Positions 20,746 through 28,051 of a stretch of 29,546 nt of DNA are shown here, piece by piece. The notes beneath the pieces are model-generated. The model had not been told where the DNA came from and ran no database searches. It worked only from the letters and a program-made list of their open reading frames with translations. This DNA comes from Bacteroidota bacterium (lineage in GTDB: Bacteria > Bacteroidota > Bacteroidia > Flavobacteriales > Weeksellaceae): the NCBI GenBank assembly GCA_023420435.1, contig JAEZWE010000079.1, positions 1-29,546 of the forward strand. Direction: 5' to 3'. A program made the position numbers and the translations under genes. Position 1 is the first letter of the stretch, and every line of letters starts with the position of its first letter.

Positions 20746-20753
20746 CAAATTTA
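20746..20753 (-). promoter_or_regulatory. -7 element TAAATTTG directly before mutS2
   Basis: On the minus strand TAAATTTG matches TAnnTTTG exactly and ends 4 nt before the GTG start codon at 20741. No TTG is found at the normal -33 distance. Transcription would begin at or beside the start codon. Confidence 0.5.
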
Positions 20754-20768
20754 GTTATTTCGTTAAAA

Positions 20769-20808
20769 AGTAAAGTAGTTGAGAAGTAAAGTAGTTGAGA
20801 AGTAAAGT
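20769..20808 (+). repeat. 16-bp tandem repeat between mutS2 and ung
   Basis: AGTAAAGTAGTTGAGA occurs at 20769-20784 and 20785-20800, with a half copy (AGTAAAGT) at 20801-20808. It is followed by an AT-rich stretch (20830-20876) built of TTCATAA/TAACTC-like words, which resembles the gap before the gene at 26987. Confidence 0.8.
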
Positions 20809-20876
20809 GCTTGTTGTTATTTTTTTTATTTTTAACTTGAAATTCATAATAAATAACTCCTAACTCATCATTAAAA

Positions 20877-21518
20877 ATGACTTGGACAGAAGTTCTTGCC
20901 CCTATAAAAAATTCGGAATATTTTCAAAATCTGTGGTTGAAAGTGAAACAAGAATACGCTTCAGGAAAATGTTTTCCACCAAAAAATCAAATATTTCGGG
21001 CTTTAGAATTAACGGATTTTAAGGATATTAAAGTCGTCATTATTGGTCAAGATCCTTATCATGGGGATTTTCAAGCTAATGGATTGTGTTTTTCGGTTTC
21101 GGATGCGGTGAAAGCACCACCTTCACTGAAAAATATTTTTAAAGAACTGGAAAACGATTTAGGTATTGAAAAAACAACCAATGAATTGGATTCTTGGGCG
21201 AAACAAGGGGTTTTGCTTTTAAATGCCACTTTAACGGTAAAAGCACATTCGCCAAATTCCCATAAAGATTTGGGTTGGGAAAAGTTTACAGATTTTATCA
21301 TTAAAGAAATTTCTGAAAAAAAAGAAAATGTAGTTTTTGTTTTGTGGGGCGCTTTTGCACAAAAAAAAGAGGAACTGATTGATTCCTCCAAGCATTTTAT
21401 TTTAAAATCTGCACATCCATCACCATTTTCTGTTTACAGAGGCTTTTTTGGAAGCAGACCTTTTTCAAAGATTAACGATTTTCTGGTTTCTAAAAATTTT
21501 AAAACCATTAACTGGTAA
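20877..21518 (+). CDS. ung: Uracil-DNA glycosylase
   Basis: Family 1 uracil-DNA glycosylase, which removes uracil from DNA in base-excision repair. The 213-residue protein shows the water-activating loop IIGQDPYHG (about 55-63; catalytic Asp59), PPSLKNIFKEL (about 81-91), LLLNATLTV (about 112-120) and the HPSPFS loop (His about 180). Length is close to the usual ~220. The stop codon is one base away from the stop of the convergent lipoprotein gene, so there is no room for a terminator between them. It lies divergent from mutS2 across a 135-bp repeat-bearing gap. Confidence 0.96.
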   Translation: MTWTEVLAPIKNSEYFQNLWLKVKQEYASGKCFPPKNQIFRALELTDFKDIKVVIIGQDPYHGDFQANGLCFSVSDAVKAPPSLKNIFKELENDLGIEKTTNELDSWAKQGVLLLNATLTVKAHSPNSHKDLGWEKFTDFIIKEISEKKENVVFVLWGAFAQKKEELIDSSKHFILKSAHPSPFSVYRGFFGSRPFSKINDFLVSKNFKTINW

Positions 21519-21519
21519 A

Positions 21520-22182
21520 TTAATATTTTCTCAGATCGTCTTTATCAATGGTAGGACGAATAGTAATTCCGATTTCATATTTACCGTCTGTTTTTTTCGA
21601 ACTGGAAATTGGAGAAGGTGTTACGGATTCCAGAGTAATTTTATAACCATTAAATTCAGTTGAATTTTGGTATCCTTTTGCAGCGTTGTTTAAGGTAGAT
21701 AAATTGATGGTCATAGGTCTGGTATAAGTTCCCATCAGCGTAATTTCCGCCACGGCAACTCCTTCCCAAACACATTTTACGTTTTTCGGACATCTGCTGT
21801 CTTCGGTAATTTTGTTAAAAGTGACATTCATTTCAAAATCTTTCAAGAATTTGTTTTCTTTTTCTTTGAAATAAATCATTTCAGGTTGCGATAAACGTCC
21901 TTTTGCTGGTTTTACGGTCGTTGAATTTGAGGTGGGATCTGTGGTCGTATTTTTTGGTATTGAACCGGTTTTTACTTCTACGGTTGGATATTCAGCTAAA
22001 GAATTATTATCGGTTTTAGTACTATTTTTATTTCCTGGATTTTCTATTTTTCCGGTAGAATTTTTGTGAGATACAACAGTAGAATGTGGAGAATTATTCT
22101 TCGAAGTCTGAACTTCCGATTTTTGCTGTGAACAGGTAGTGAAGGATAAAAAACTGAGGATAGAAATAAGGAAAAATTTCAT
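21520..22182 (-). CDS. Lipoprotein with a cysteine-pair 'DSRCP...CVWEG' domain
   Basis: A 220-residue lipoprotein. The signal sequence ends in the lipobox SFTTC (Cys17). A long Ser/Thr/Asn-rich linker (about 20-95) follows, then a compact C-terminal domain (about 100-220). The motif TEDSRCPKNVKCVWEGVAVAEI (about 129-150) recurs in small exported proteins of Flavobacteriia, and its two cysteines probably form a disulfide. The function is unknown. The gene starts 7 nt after the stop of the DUF456 gene on the same strand, so they form an operon. Confidence 0.75.
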   Translation of the reverse strand: MKFFLISILSFLSFTTCSQQKSEVQTSKNNSPHSTVVSHKNSTGKIENPGNKNSTKTDNNSLAEYPTVEVKTGSIPKNTTTDPTSNSTTVKPAKGRLSQPEMIYFKEKENKFLKDFEMNVTFNKITEDSRCPKNVKCVWEGVAVAEITLMGTYTRPMTINLSTLNNAAKGYQNSTEFNGYKITLESVTPSPISSSKKTDGKYEIGITIRPTIDKDDLRKY

Positions 22183-22189
22183 CGTTTTT

Positions 22190-22678
22190 TTAATTTAAAA
22201 TATTAATAATCACCACCAAAAACATTGCCAAAGCCACCATAAAGCTAAATCCGGTTCCATAAATAAATCCAATAAAAGCACCTTTCATAGAATTGAATGC
22301 TTTTTTCTTGTCTGCAGAGTCGTGTAAAAGTTCACCCACAAAAACACCTAAAAACATCCCTATTAAAAATCCAAAAGGAACCGGGATAAATAAAATTCCC
22401 ACAATAGTTCCAATAACAGAACCGACACTTCCCCAACGTGTGCCTCCATATTTACGGTTGGTTCTTGCAGGTATTACATAATTTAAAATTACGGAAACAG
22501 CTGTTAGTAAAGTGAAAATCCAAATATAAAACATCGATAATTCGGCATCTGTTCCAAATTTGTAAATCAGAAGTCCACATAAACTCAGTAATAACCCGGG
22601 TAAAATGGGTAAAAAAGTCCCTAAAATTCCTAAAATTAAAAGAATAATGCTGGCTAATTGTATCAAAGTATCATCCAT
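22190..22678 (-). CDS. DUF456 family membrane protein
   Basis: A 162-residue inner-membrane protein with about five hydrophobic helices. It has the DUF456 pattern: a first hairpin ILGILGTFLPILPGLLLSLCGL (about 16-37), the basic loop ARTNRKYGGTRWGSVGSVIG (about 71-90), then glycine-rich helices PVPFGFLIGMFLGVFVGELL (about 99-118) and a last pair after KKAFNSMKGAFIGF. The family role is unknown. It is the upstream gene of a pair with the lipoprotein at 21520-22182, and a TAATTTTG -7 box lies about 21 nt before its start. Confidence 0.85.
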   Translation of the reverse strand: MDDTLIQLASIILLILGILGTFLPILPGLLLSLCGLLIYKFGTDAELSMFYIWIFTLLTAVSVILNYVIPARTNRKYGGTRWGSVGSVIGTIVGILFIPVPFGFLIGMFLGVFVGELLHDSADKKKAFNSMKGAFIGFIYGTGFSFMVALAMFLVVIINILN

Positions 22679-22699
22679 AAAAATAATTGATTGAATTTC

Positions 22700-22707
22700 A
22701 AAATTAT
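22700..22707 (-). promoter_or_regulatory. -7 element TAATTTTG of the DUF456 operon
   Basis: An exact match to TAnnTTTG on the minus strand, 21 nt before the ATG at 22678. No TTG is placed upstream, where the terminator of the next gene lies. Confidence 0.4.
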
Positions 22708-22714
22708 GAAAATA

Positions 22715-22750
22715 AAAAAAGTGGCTGTTTTATAGCAACCACTTTTTTTT
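22715..22750 (-). terminator. Terminator after the GATase-like lipoprotein gene
   Basis: AAAAAGTGG on the left pairs with CCACTTTTT on the right around an imperfect inner stem. On the minus strand a T run follows. It lies about 20 nt beyond the stop codon at 22768. Confidence 0.7.
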
Positions 22751-22767
22751 AGTTTTTTTAATTTTTA

Positions 22768-23940
22768 TTACATATTTAAAATTACATACTGAAGAATTGG
22801 AGCCACGTTTCCAATATTACCCTGCGCATGATTGTGGAATGAAGTGTAGAAAATATATCCGCTGCTTGCATTTCCGGTACAAGATCCCATAGTGTCTCCA
22901 TGAGCTTGGTGTGCAGCCCAATCTGCTTGAGGAATGGTAATGGTAACATTACCGCCTGCTGTGGTATGACAAATAGTTACGTAACCGTTATTATTGGTAT
23001 TTCCAACGGTAATTACAGGTGCATTTGGATTGAAATACTGATTGGTTCTCAACATCAAAGCTTCGGAGTTATGCTCTACCATTACCTGCCAAAAAGTATT
23101 GCTGTAATTTTGAATTTTTTCCCAAGATCCCATATCAAAATCAATATTTACGGTATTAAAACCTAATGCAGTGGATAAAACAGGATCAGAAATGGTGCAA
23201 TTATTGAGAAGTCCGGAAGATCCGTTGTTTACAGCACATAATAAACTGTCATCTATAAAACCGCCAGGAGTTCCGCAAGCATTGGAATTGCTGTTTCCAC
23301 CGATAAGATAAGCAATATCCCAATCTGATGCATACAAACTTCCACCATTACTTACAAACGTAGAAAGGTTGTCATAAACCATCGTATCCTGATTTGGATT
23401 ATTAATGCCAACTCTGGAACCACAATTCAAAAAGATAACATCATAATCATCCACAACATTGATGTTTTTTAAATCATTGTAGGAGATTTCTGTAATGACA
23501 TATCCTAAAGAAGTTACAATGGCTTCAATTTCGTCATAATTCCCATCAACGTAAGCTAATTTTGCAATTTGATTCAGTTTTGTAGAAGCAGCATCTGCTG
23601 TAATATCCTTACCTTTTTTCATGTTTACAGAAAATTCTGTACGGAAATTGGAACCGTTGCCGGTTTGTATATACACTTTTCTTTGACCTTCCGGAAGCGA
23701 TAAAACGAAATTTCCATTGTGATCGGAGGAAGTATAAATGAGCTTATTGTTATTATCAAAAGAAAAAACCAAAGCACCTCCAATGGTTCTCGTTCCGTTT
23801 GCAGAATACACTTTTCCGGATAATTTACTGCTTACACTGGTGTACTGTTGATCTCCCGTAATGCTAGGTTCCTCTTCGCTGGAGCATGAATAAGAAAATG
23901 CCAAAAGCGCAATAGAAAGAATAGATAAGATTTTTTTCAT
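22768..23940 (-). CDS. Surface lipoprotein with regulatory beta-sandwich and GATase-like domain
   Basis: A 390-residue lipoprotein. The lipobox is SYSC (Cys19), followed by SSEEE, an acidic tract like the export signals that send lipoproteins to the cell surface in Bacteroidota. A carboxypeptidase-regulatory-like beta-sandwich comes next (about 38-110, LSGKVYSANGTRTIGGALVF). A ThuA/GATase-like alpha-beta domain follows (about 122-345), with IAKLAYVDGNYDEIEAIV, DYDVIFLNCGSR and LSTFVSNGGSLYASDWD. Inserted late in it is a VTICHTTAGG...AHQAHGDTMGSC module (about 317-350), with His/Cys residues like those in other secreted proteins with an ICH...HGD pattern. No hydrolase active site is evident. 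The gene has its own terminator and a divergent neighbour, mscS. Confidence 0.75.
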   Translation of the reverse strand: MKKILSILSIALLAFSYSCSSEEEPSITGDQQYTSVSSKLSGKVYSANGTRTIGGALVFSFDNNNKLIYTSSDHNGNFVLSLPEGQRKVYIQTGNGSNFRTEFSVNMKKGKDITADAASTKLNQIAKLAYVDGNYDEIEAIVTSLGYVITEISYNDLKNINVVDDYDVIFLNCGSRVGINNPNQDTMVYDNLSTFVSNGGSLYASDWDIAYLIGGNSNSNACGTPGGFIDDSLLCAVNNGSSGLLNNCTISDPVLSTALGFNTVNIDFDMGSWEKIQNYSNTFWQVMVEHNSEALMLRTNQYFNPNAPVITVGNTNNNGYVTICHTTAGGNVTITIPQADWAAHQAHGDTMGSCTGNASSGYIFYTSFHNHAQGNIGNVAPILQYVILNM

Positions 23941-24098
23941 AAGTAATTTTGTTTTTTAATAGTTGGTAACGAATTTAATAAATTTATATAATATATGTAA
24001 TAAAAGTTAAAAAAAAATCTGAAATATTCAAAGAATAGTTTTCGGTATAATTATATATTTAATGTATTAATGCGATTTTCGGGATAAATTTTATTCTT

Positions 24099-24106
24099 TA
24101 TTTTTG
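24099..24106 (+). promoter_or_regulatory. -7 element TATTTTTG directly before mscS-like gene
   Basis: An exact match to TAnnTTTG, ending 6 nt before the ATG at 24113. The -33 region has no TTG at the right distance. It also overlaps an upstream TTG codon (24104) that could be mistaken for a start. Confidence 0.5.
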
Positions 24107-24112
24107 CATGTA

Positions 24113-25372
24113 ATGAACGACCTGAAAGAAACAAAAGGATTTTTTGAAGCCATTAGTGAACAGATACATTATTTTGTGAGAGAAAATGTACATCACGATT
24201 TTGTGTTGTTTTTACAAATTGTTTTAAAACTTCTTTTTTTCTTCTTAATCATCCTTTTAATCGACAATCTTTTGAAATTGTTTTTTAAAGGAATTTCTTA
24301 TTTTTTTCAAAAAAAAATAGATCAATTTCCAATTTGGAAGGCACTTTACGAAAGCAAAGTTTTAAATTCCATTGCCAATTTTCTTTCTTTGGGATTTGGG
24401 CAGGAATTAATAAAACCCATTATGGGAAGGCATCCGAAAAGTCATATTTTCTTGGAGAGAACTTTTGCGGTAGTGATGATTATTGCTGGATATCTTTTAT
24501 ATAAAAGATTTTTAAAATCAATTGAAAGGTATTACATCCTGAAAAACGATTTTTATCGTTTAACCGCTATTAGAGCCATTACCCAATCCCTAAACATCAT
24601 CGGAATTTTCTTTTTCGGATTTCTGGGAATGATGAATATTTTCGGAGTTAATGCTTCCACAATTTGGGGCAGTTTAACAGCAATGACGGCGGTTCTTTTA
24701 TTGGTTTTTAGAGATACCATTTTAGGATTTGTTACCGGAATTCACGTTTCTACTTCCCGAAATATTAAAGTGGGAGATTGGATCGGTATTCCGAAATACA
24801 ACATTGAAGGTAATATTGAGGAAATTAACCTTCTAACAACGAAAATCAGCAATTTTGATAAGACCGTTTCTACCATTCCTACATACGATTTGCTTTCTAC
24901 GGAAATAAAGAATCTGCAGGTAATGTCGGAAAGTAATACGAGGAGAATTAAGCGTTCCATCAACTTCAATATCAATTCTTTTAAATTTTTGAATCGCGAA
25001 GATTTGGATCGTTTAGCGAAAATTAACCTGATTAAAGATTACATTTTAGAAAAAAAAGAAGAAATTTCCAATGAAAGACTGTCCATGGAAAATTCAGATT
25101 TGTTAATCAACGGTCGTCAATTAACCAATATCGGTGTTTTTAGGGAATATGTTTTTAATTTTTTGAAAACCAATCCACACATTCAACAGGACGGAACTTT
25201 GCTGGTTCGTCAGTTGGAAAATACACATCAAGGAATGCCTTTGGAAATATACTGTTTCACGAATAATTCAGTTTGGGAAAATTATGAAGATATTCAAGCC
25301 GATATTTTCGATCATCTTTTGGTAGCTTCCCGTGAATTCGATTTACAGATTATGCAGTTTGTAAAAGCTTAA
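24113..25372 (+). CDS. Mechanosensitive channel, MscS family (YbdG-like)
   Basis: A 419-residue inner-membrane channel of the small-conductance mechanosensitive type. Hydrophobic helices lie at about 28-52, 108-127, 151-172 and 175-200. The pore-lining and beta-domain segment LTAMTAVLLLVFRDTILGFVTGIHV (about 182-206), then NIKVGDWIGIPKYNIEGNIEEINLLTTKI, matches the YbdG subgroup of MscS proteins, which have a long C-terminal domain and about 415 residues. I chose ATG 24113; a TTG three codons upstream lies inside the -7 element. pdxJ follows after 17 nt and is probably co-transcribed. Confidence 0.9.
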   Translation: MNDLKETKGFFEAISEQIHYFVRENVHHDFVLFLQIVLKLLFFFLIILLIDNLLKLFFKGISYFFQKKIDQFPIWKALYESKVLNSIANFLSLGFGQELIKPIMGRHPKSHIFLERTFAVVMIIAGYLLYKRFLKSIERYYILKNDFYRLTAIRAITQSLNIIGIFFFGFLGMMNIFGVNASTIWGSLTAMTAVLLLVFRDTILGFVTGIHVSTSRNIKVGDWIGIPKYNIEGNIEEINLLTTKISNFDKTVSTIPTYDLLSTEIKNLQVMSESNTRRIKRSINFNINSFKFLNREDLDRLAKINLIKDYILEKKEEISNERLSMENSDLLINGRQLTNIGVFREYVFNFLKTNPHIQQDGTLLVRQLENTHQGMPLEIYCFTNNSVWENYEDIQADIFDHLLVASREFDLQIMQFVKA

Positions 25373-25389
25373 ATTTTTTTAAAAAAAAC

Positions 25390-26109
25390 ATGACAAAACT
25401 TAGCGTCAATATTAATAAAATAGCCACTTTGCGAAATGCAAGAGGAGGCGAGTTTCCCAGTGTTACGGAAGCAGCAGTAAAAATTCAGGAATTTGGTGGA
25501 CAAGGCATTACTATTCATCCAAGACCGGATGAAAGACATATCACCCGAAAAGATGTTTATGATCTAAAACCACTGGTTTATACCGAATTTAATATTGAAG
25601 GAAATCCGCACCGTTCATTTATTGATATGGTTTTGGAAGTAAAACCGGAACAGGTAACTTTAGTTCCAGATGCAGATGATGCGATAACTTCCAATGCAGG
25701 TTGGGATTGTCAGAAAAATGCAGAATTTCTGAATAATGTTATTGTGGAATTCAAAAATGCAGGAATTAGAACATCCATTTTTTTGGATCCAAATCCCGAA
25801 ATGGTAAAGTTCGCCGCAGAAACCGGAACTGACAGAATTGAATTGTACACCGAAGCCTACGCAAAAAACTATTCTCAAGATAAAGAACTTGCTTTGAAAC
25901 CTTATTTTGAAACCGCTCAAAAAGCAACAGAATTTGGTTTGGGCATTAATGCAGGACACGATTTAAGTTTAGAAAATTTGAAATATTTTTCGGATAATAT
26001 TCCAAATCTTTTAGAGGTTTCTATTGGTCATGCTTTAATTTCAGAGGCTTTATATTTAGGGATGGAAAATACAGTTCAGGCGTATTTAAAAAGGTTAGCA
26101 AAATGGTAA
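25390..26109 (+). CDS. pdxJ: Pyridoxine 5'-phosphate synthase
   Basis: TIM-barrel enzyme that condenses 3-amino-2-oxopropyl phosphate with 1-deoxyxylulose 5-phosphate to form pyridoxine 5'-phosphate, the last step of the DXP-dependent vitamin B6 route. The 239-residue product shows the family start LSVNINKIATLRNARGGEFP (about 4-23), ITIHPRPDERHI (about 40-51), FNIEGNP (about 67-73), VTLVPDADDAITSNAGWD and the phosphate-binding LGINAGHDLSLENL. Length matches E. coli PdxJ (243). It sits 17 nt after the mscS-like gene and overlaps the start of the alpha/beta hydrolase gene by 7 nt, indicating translational coupling. Confidence 0.97.
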   Translation: MTKLSVNINKIATLRNARGGEFPSVTEAAVKIQEFGGQGITIHPRPDERHITRKDVYDLKPLVYTEFNIEGNPHRSFIDMVLEVKPEQVTLVPDADDAITSNAGWDCQKNAEFLNNVIVEFKNAGIRTSIFLDPNPEMVKFAAETGTDRIELYTEAYAKNYSQDKELALKPYFETAQKATEFGLGINAGHDLSLENLKYFSDNIPNLLEVSIGHALISEALYLGMENTVQAYLKRLAKW

Positions 26110-26897
26110 ATCAAATTTTACACTCCAAAATATACGGAGAAGAAAAATCGGGAACGCCGCTTCTGGTTTTCCACGGTTTGTTTGGTATGCTCGATAATTG
26201 GGCGAGTTTCGGGAAAGAATTCGGCGAATATTTTCCAACCCACCTTATCGATTTGCGAAATCATGGAAAAAGTTTTCATTCAGAAGAAATGACGCATGAT
26301 GATTTAGCGCACGATATTTCCCATTATATGCAACATTACGGCATTGAAAAAGCAAATTTGATAGGACATTCTTTAGGTGGAAAAGCCGTGATGCAATTTG
26401 CCATAAAATATCCCGCAAAAACTGAAAAATTAATTGTTGTTGACATTGCGCCCAAAGCTTATCCTCCTCATCATCAAGGAATTATTAAAGCCTTGGAAAC
26501 TGTAGATTTTGAAAAAATGTTATCCCGCCAGGAAATTGAAGAACATTTAACGAAATACATTCCCGAAAAAGCAGTAATCCAGTTTTTAGCGAAAAATTTG
26601 TACTGGAATGATGATAAAAAATTAGCTTGGCGATTCAACTTAAAAACGCTTTCAGAAAAATATGATGAATTTGTTTCCAATGCTATTAAATTTGGAGTTT
26701 ACACAGGTCCAACACTTTTTGTGGCAGGAGAAAAATCAAACTATATTCTTCCACAGGATGAATTCCAAATCAAACAACAATTTCCAAATTATCACTTGAT
26801 CAAAGTTTCAAATGCCGGACATTGGGTACAAGCCGAAAATCCGATAGAATTCAACAAAAAAGTGAAAAATTTCCTGCTTGATACACAGTTGATGTAA
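26103..26897 (+). CDS. Alpha/beta-hydrolase (YbfF-like esterase)
   Basis: A 264-residue cytoplasmic hydrolase. FHGLFGMLDNWASF (about 23-36) holds the oxyanion region, RNHGKSFH (about 52-59) follows, and the nucleophile elbow is GHSLGG (Ser90). The acid is probably near FVAGEKSNY (about 207-215) and the histidine is in AGHWVQAENP (about His240). The pattern fits the YbfF group of small acyl esterases. The ATG overlaps the last 7 nt of pdxJ, so translation is coupled, but no direct vitamin B6 role is known for this group. A substrate cannot be inferred. Confidence 0.88.
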   Translation: MVNQILHSKIYGEEKSGTPLLVFHGLFGMLDNWASFGKEFGEYFPTHLIDLRNHGKSFHSEEMTHDDLAHDISHYMQHYGIEKANLIGHSLGGKAVMQFAIKYPAKTEKLIVVDIAPKAYPPHHQGIIKALETVDFEKMLSRQEIEEHLTKYIPEKAVIQFLAKNLYWNDDKKLAWRFNLKTLSEKYDEFVSNAIKFGVYTGPTLFVAGEKSNYILPQDEFQIKQQFPNYHLIKVSNAGHWVQAENPIEFNKKVKNFLLDTQLM

Positions 26898-26986
26898 AAA
26901 TGTAAGAATGTAAAGAGGCAAAGAAATAAAAATTTTAACTGAATTCATAACTCATAACTAAAAATTCATAATTCAAAATTAAAAAA

Positions 26987-28003
26987 GTGGTTTTCGTAAC
27001 AGGCGCAACAGGAATTCTCGGAAGAGTCATCGTTTTAGAATTATTAAAACGGGGAAAAACCGTTCGTGCTGCAAAGCGAAAAACCAGTGATTTGGCAGAA
27101 GTTTTACATTCTTTTCAATTTTATACAGAAAATCCACAGCACTATTTCGATCAGATACAATGGATAGATGTAGATTTTGAAGATATTGATTCTTTAAAAT
27201 CTGCTTTGCAAAATGTTGAAGAAGTTTATCATTGCGCCGCTTTGGTCAGTTTTCATCCAAGCAAAAAGAAAGAAATGTATCAAACTAACATTAGTGGTAC
27301 CAGAAATCTTTTGTATGCTTGCGAAAACTCATCAGTTTCAAAATTTTGTCATGTAAGTTCCATTGCGGTTTTAGATGGTTTAAATGAAAATGGTGAAATG
27401 GATGAAGATTCGGATTACAACCCAAAATTAAATCATTCCGCTTATGCCGTTTCCAAACATTTTTCGGAAATGGAAGTTTGGAGAGCTTCTGCAGAAGGTT
27501 TAAACACCGTAATTGTAAATCCGGGAATCATTATCGGAAGCGGAAACTGGAACCAAAGCAGCGGTGAGATTTTCTCGACTTTTGAAAAAAATAATTTTAC
27601 GGGTTGTGGCGGAACTTCCTACGTTGATGTTCGGGATGTAGCAGAAATCTGTATTCAGCTTTTGGAAAAAAATATTTTCGGGGAAAGGTTTATCCTGATT
27701 TCTGAAAATTGGAAATATACCGATTTTGGAAATAAAGTTCGAGCAAAGTTGGGTTTGAAAAATTTAAAAACCGTTTCCAAAACAACCCTGAATTTTGGAA
27801 TTTTACTCAATAAACTCTTTGGCTGGCTTTTCCCAAAACTTAAAATGGCGAATCGTGTAAATGTAGATTCCATCTGCAATTTCAATAAAATTTCGAATAA
27901 AAAAATTATTGAAAAACTCAATTTTCAATTTTTACCAATTTCTGAAAGCATCGATTTCCATTTGCAAAATTACATTTCCGACAAAAAAGCGGGAAAAATT
28001 TAA
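26987..28003 (+). CDS. Extended short-chain dehydrogenase/epimerase (NAD-dependent)
   Basis: A 338-residue Rossmann-fold oxidoreductase or epimerase of the extended SDR family. The NAD(P) motif TGATGILG (about 5-12) is at the extreme N-terminus, so GTG 26987 is the only plausible start. DVDFEDIDSL (about 61-70), AALVSFHPS and the catalytic YAVSK (Tyr153, Lys157) follow, with VNPGIIIGSG downstream. The C-terminal substrate domain resembles dihydroflavonol-reductase/sterol-dehydrogenase-like members. The substrate is unknown. The 89-bp gap before it is an AT-rich, word-repetitive leader (TTCATAA/TAACTCATAA) like that before ung. Confidence 0.88.
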   Translation: MVFVTGATGILGRVIVLELLKRGKTVRAAKRKTSDLAEVLHSFQFYTENPQHYFDQIQWIDVDFEDIDSLKSALQNVEEVYHCAALVSFHPSKKKEMYQTNISGTRNLLYACENSSVSKFCHVSSIAVLDGLNENGEMDEDSDYNPKLNHSAYAVSKHFSEMEVWRASAEGLNTVIVNPGIIIGSGNWNQSSGEIFSTFEKNNFTGCGGTSYVDVRDVAEICIQLLEKNIFGERFILISENWKYTDFGNKVRAKLGLKNLKTVSKTTLNFGILLNKLFGWLFPKLKMANRVNVDSICNFNKISNKKIIEKLNFQFLPISESIDFHLQNYISDKKAGKI

Positions 28004-28026
28004 TCCCAAAAACCTTTAAATTTCCT

Positions 28027-28034
28027 TATTTTTG
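28027..28034 (+). promoter_or_regulatory. -7 element TATTTTTG before the mevalonate gene
   Basis: An exact match to TAnnTTTG, 17 nt before the ATG at 28052. A TTG at -33 is not seen. This spacing gives a normal short leader, in contrast to the leaderless-type genes. Confidence 0.45.
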
Positions 28035-28051
28035 TTGGGTAAATTTCTTTT

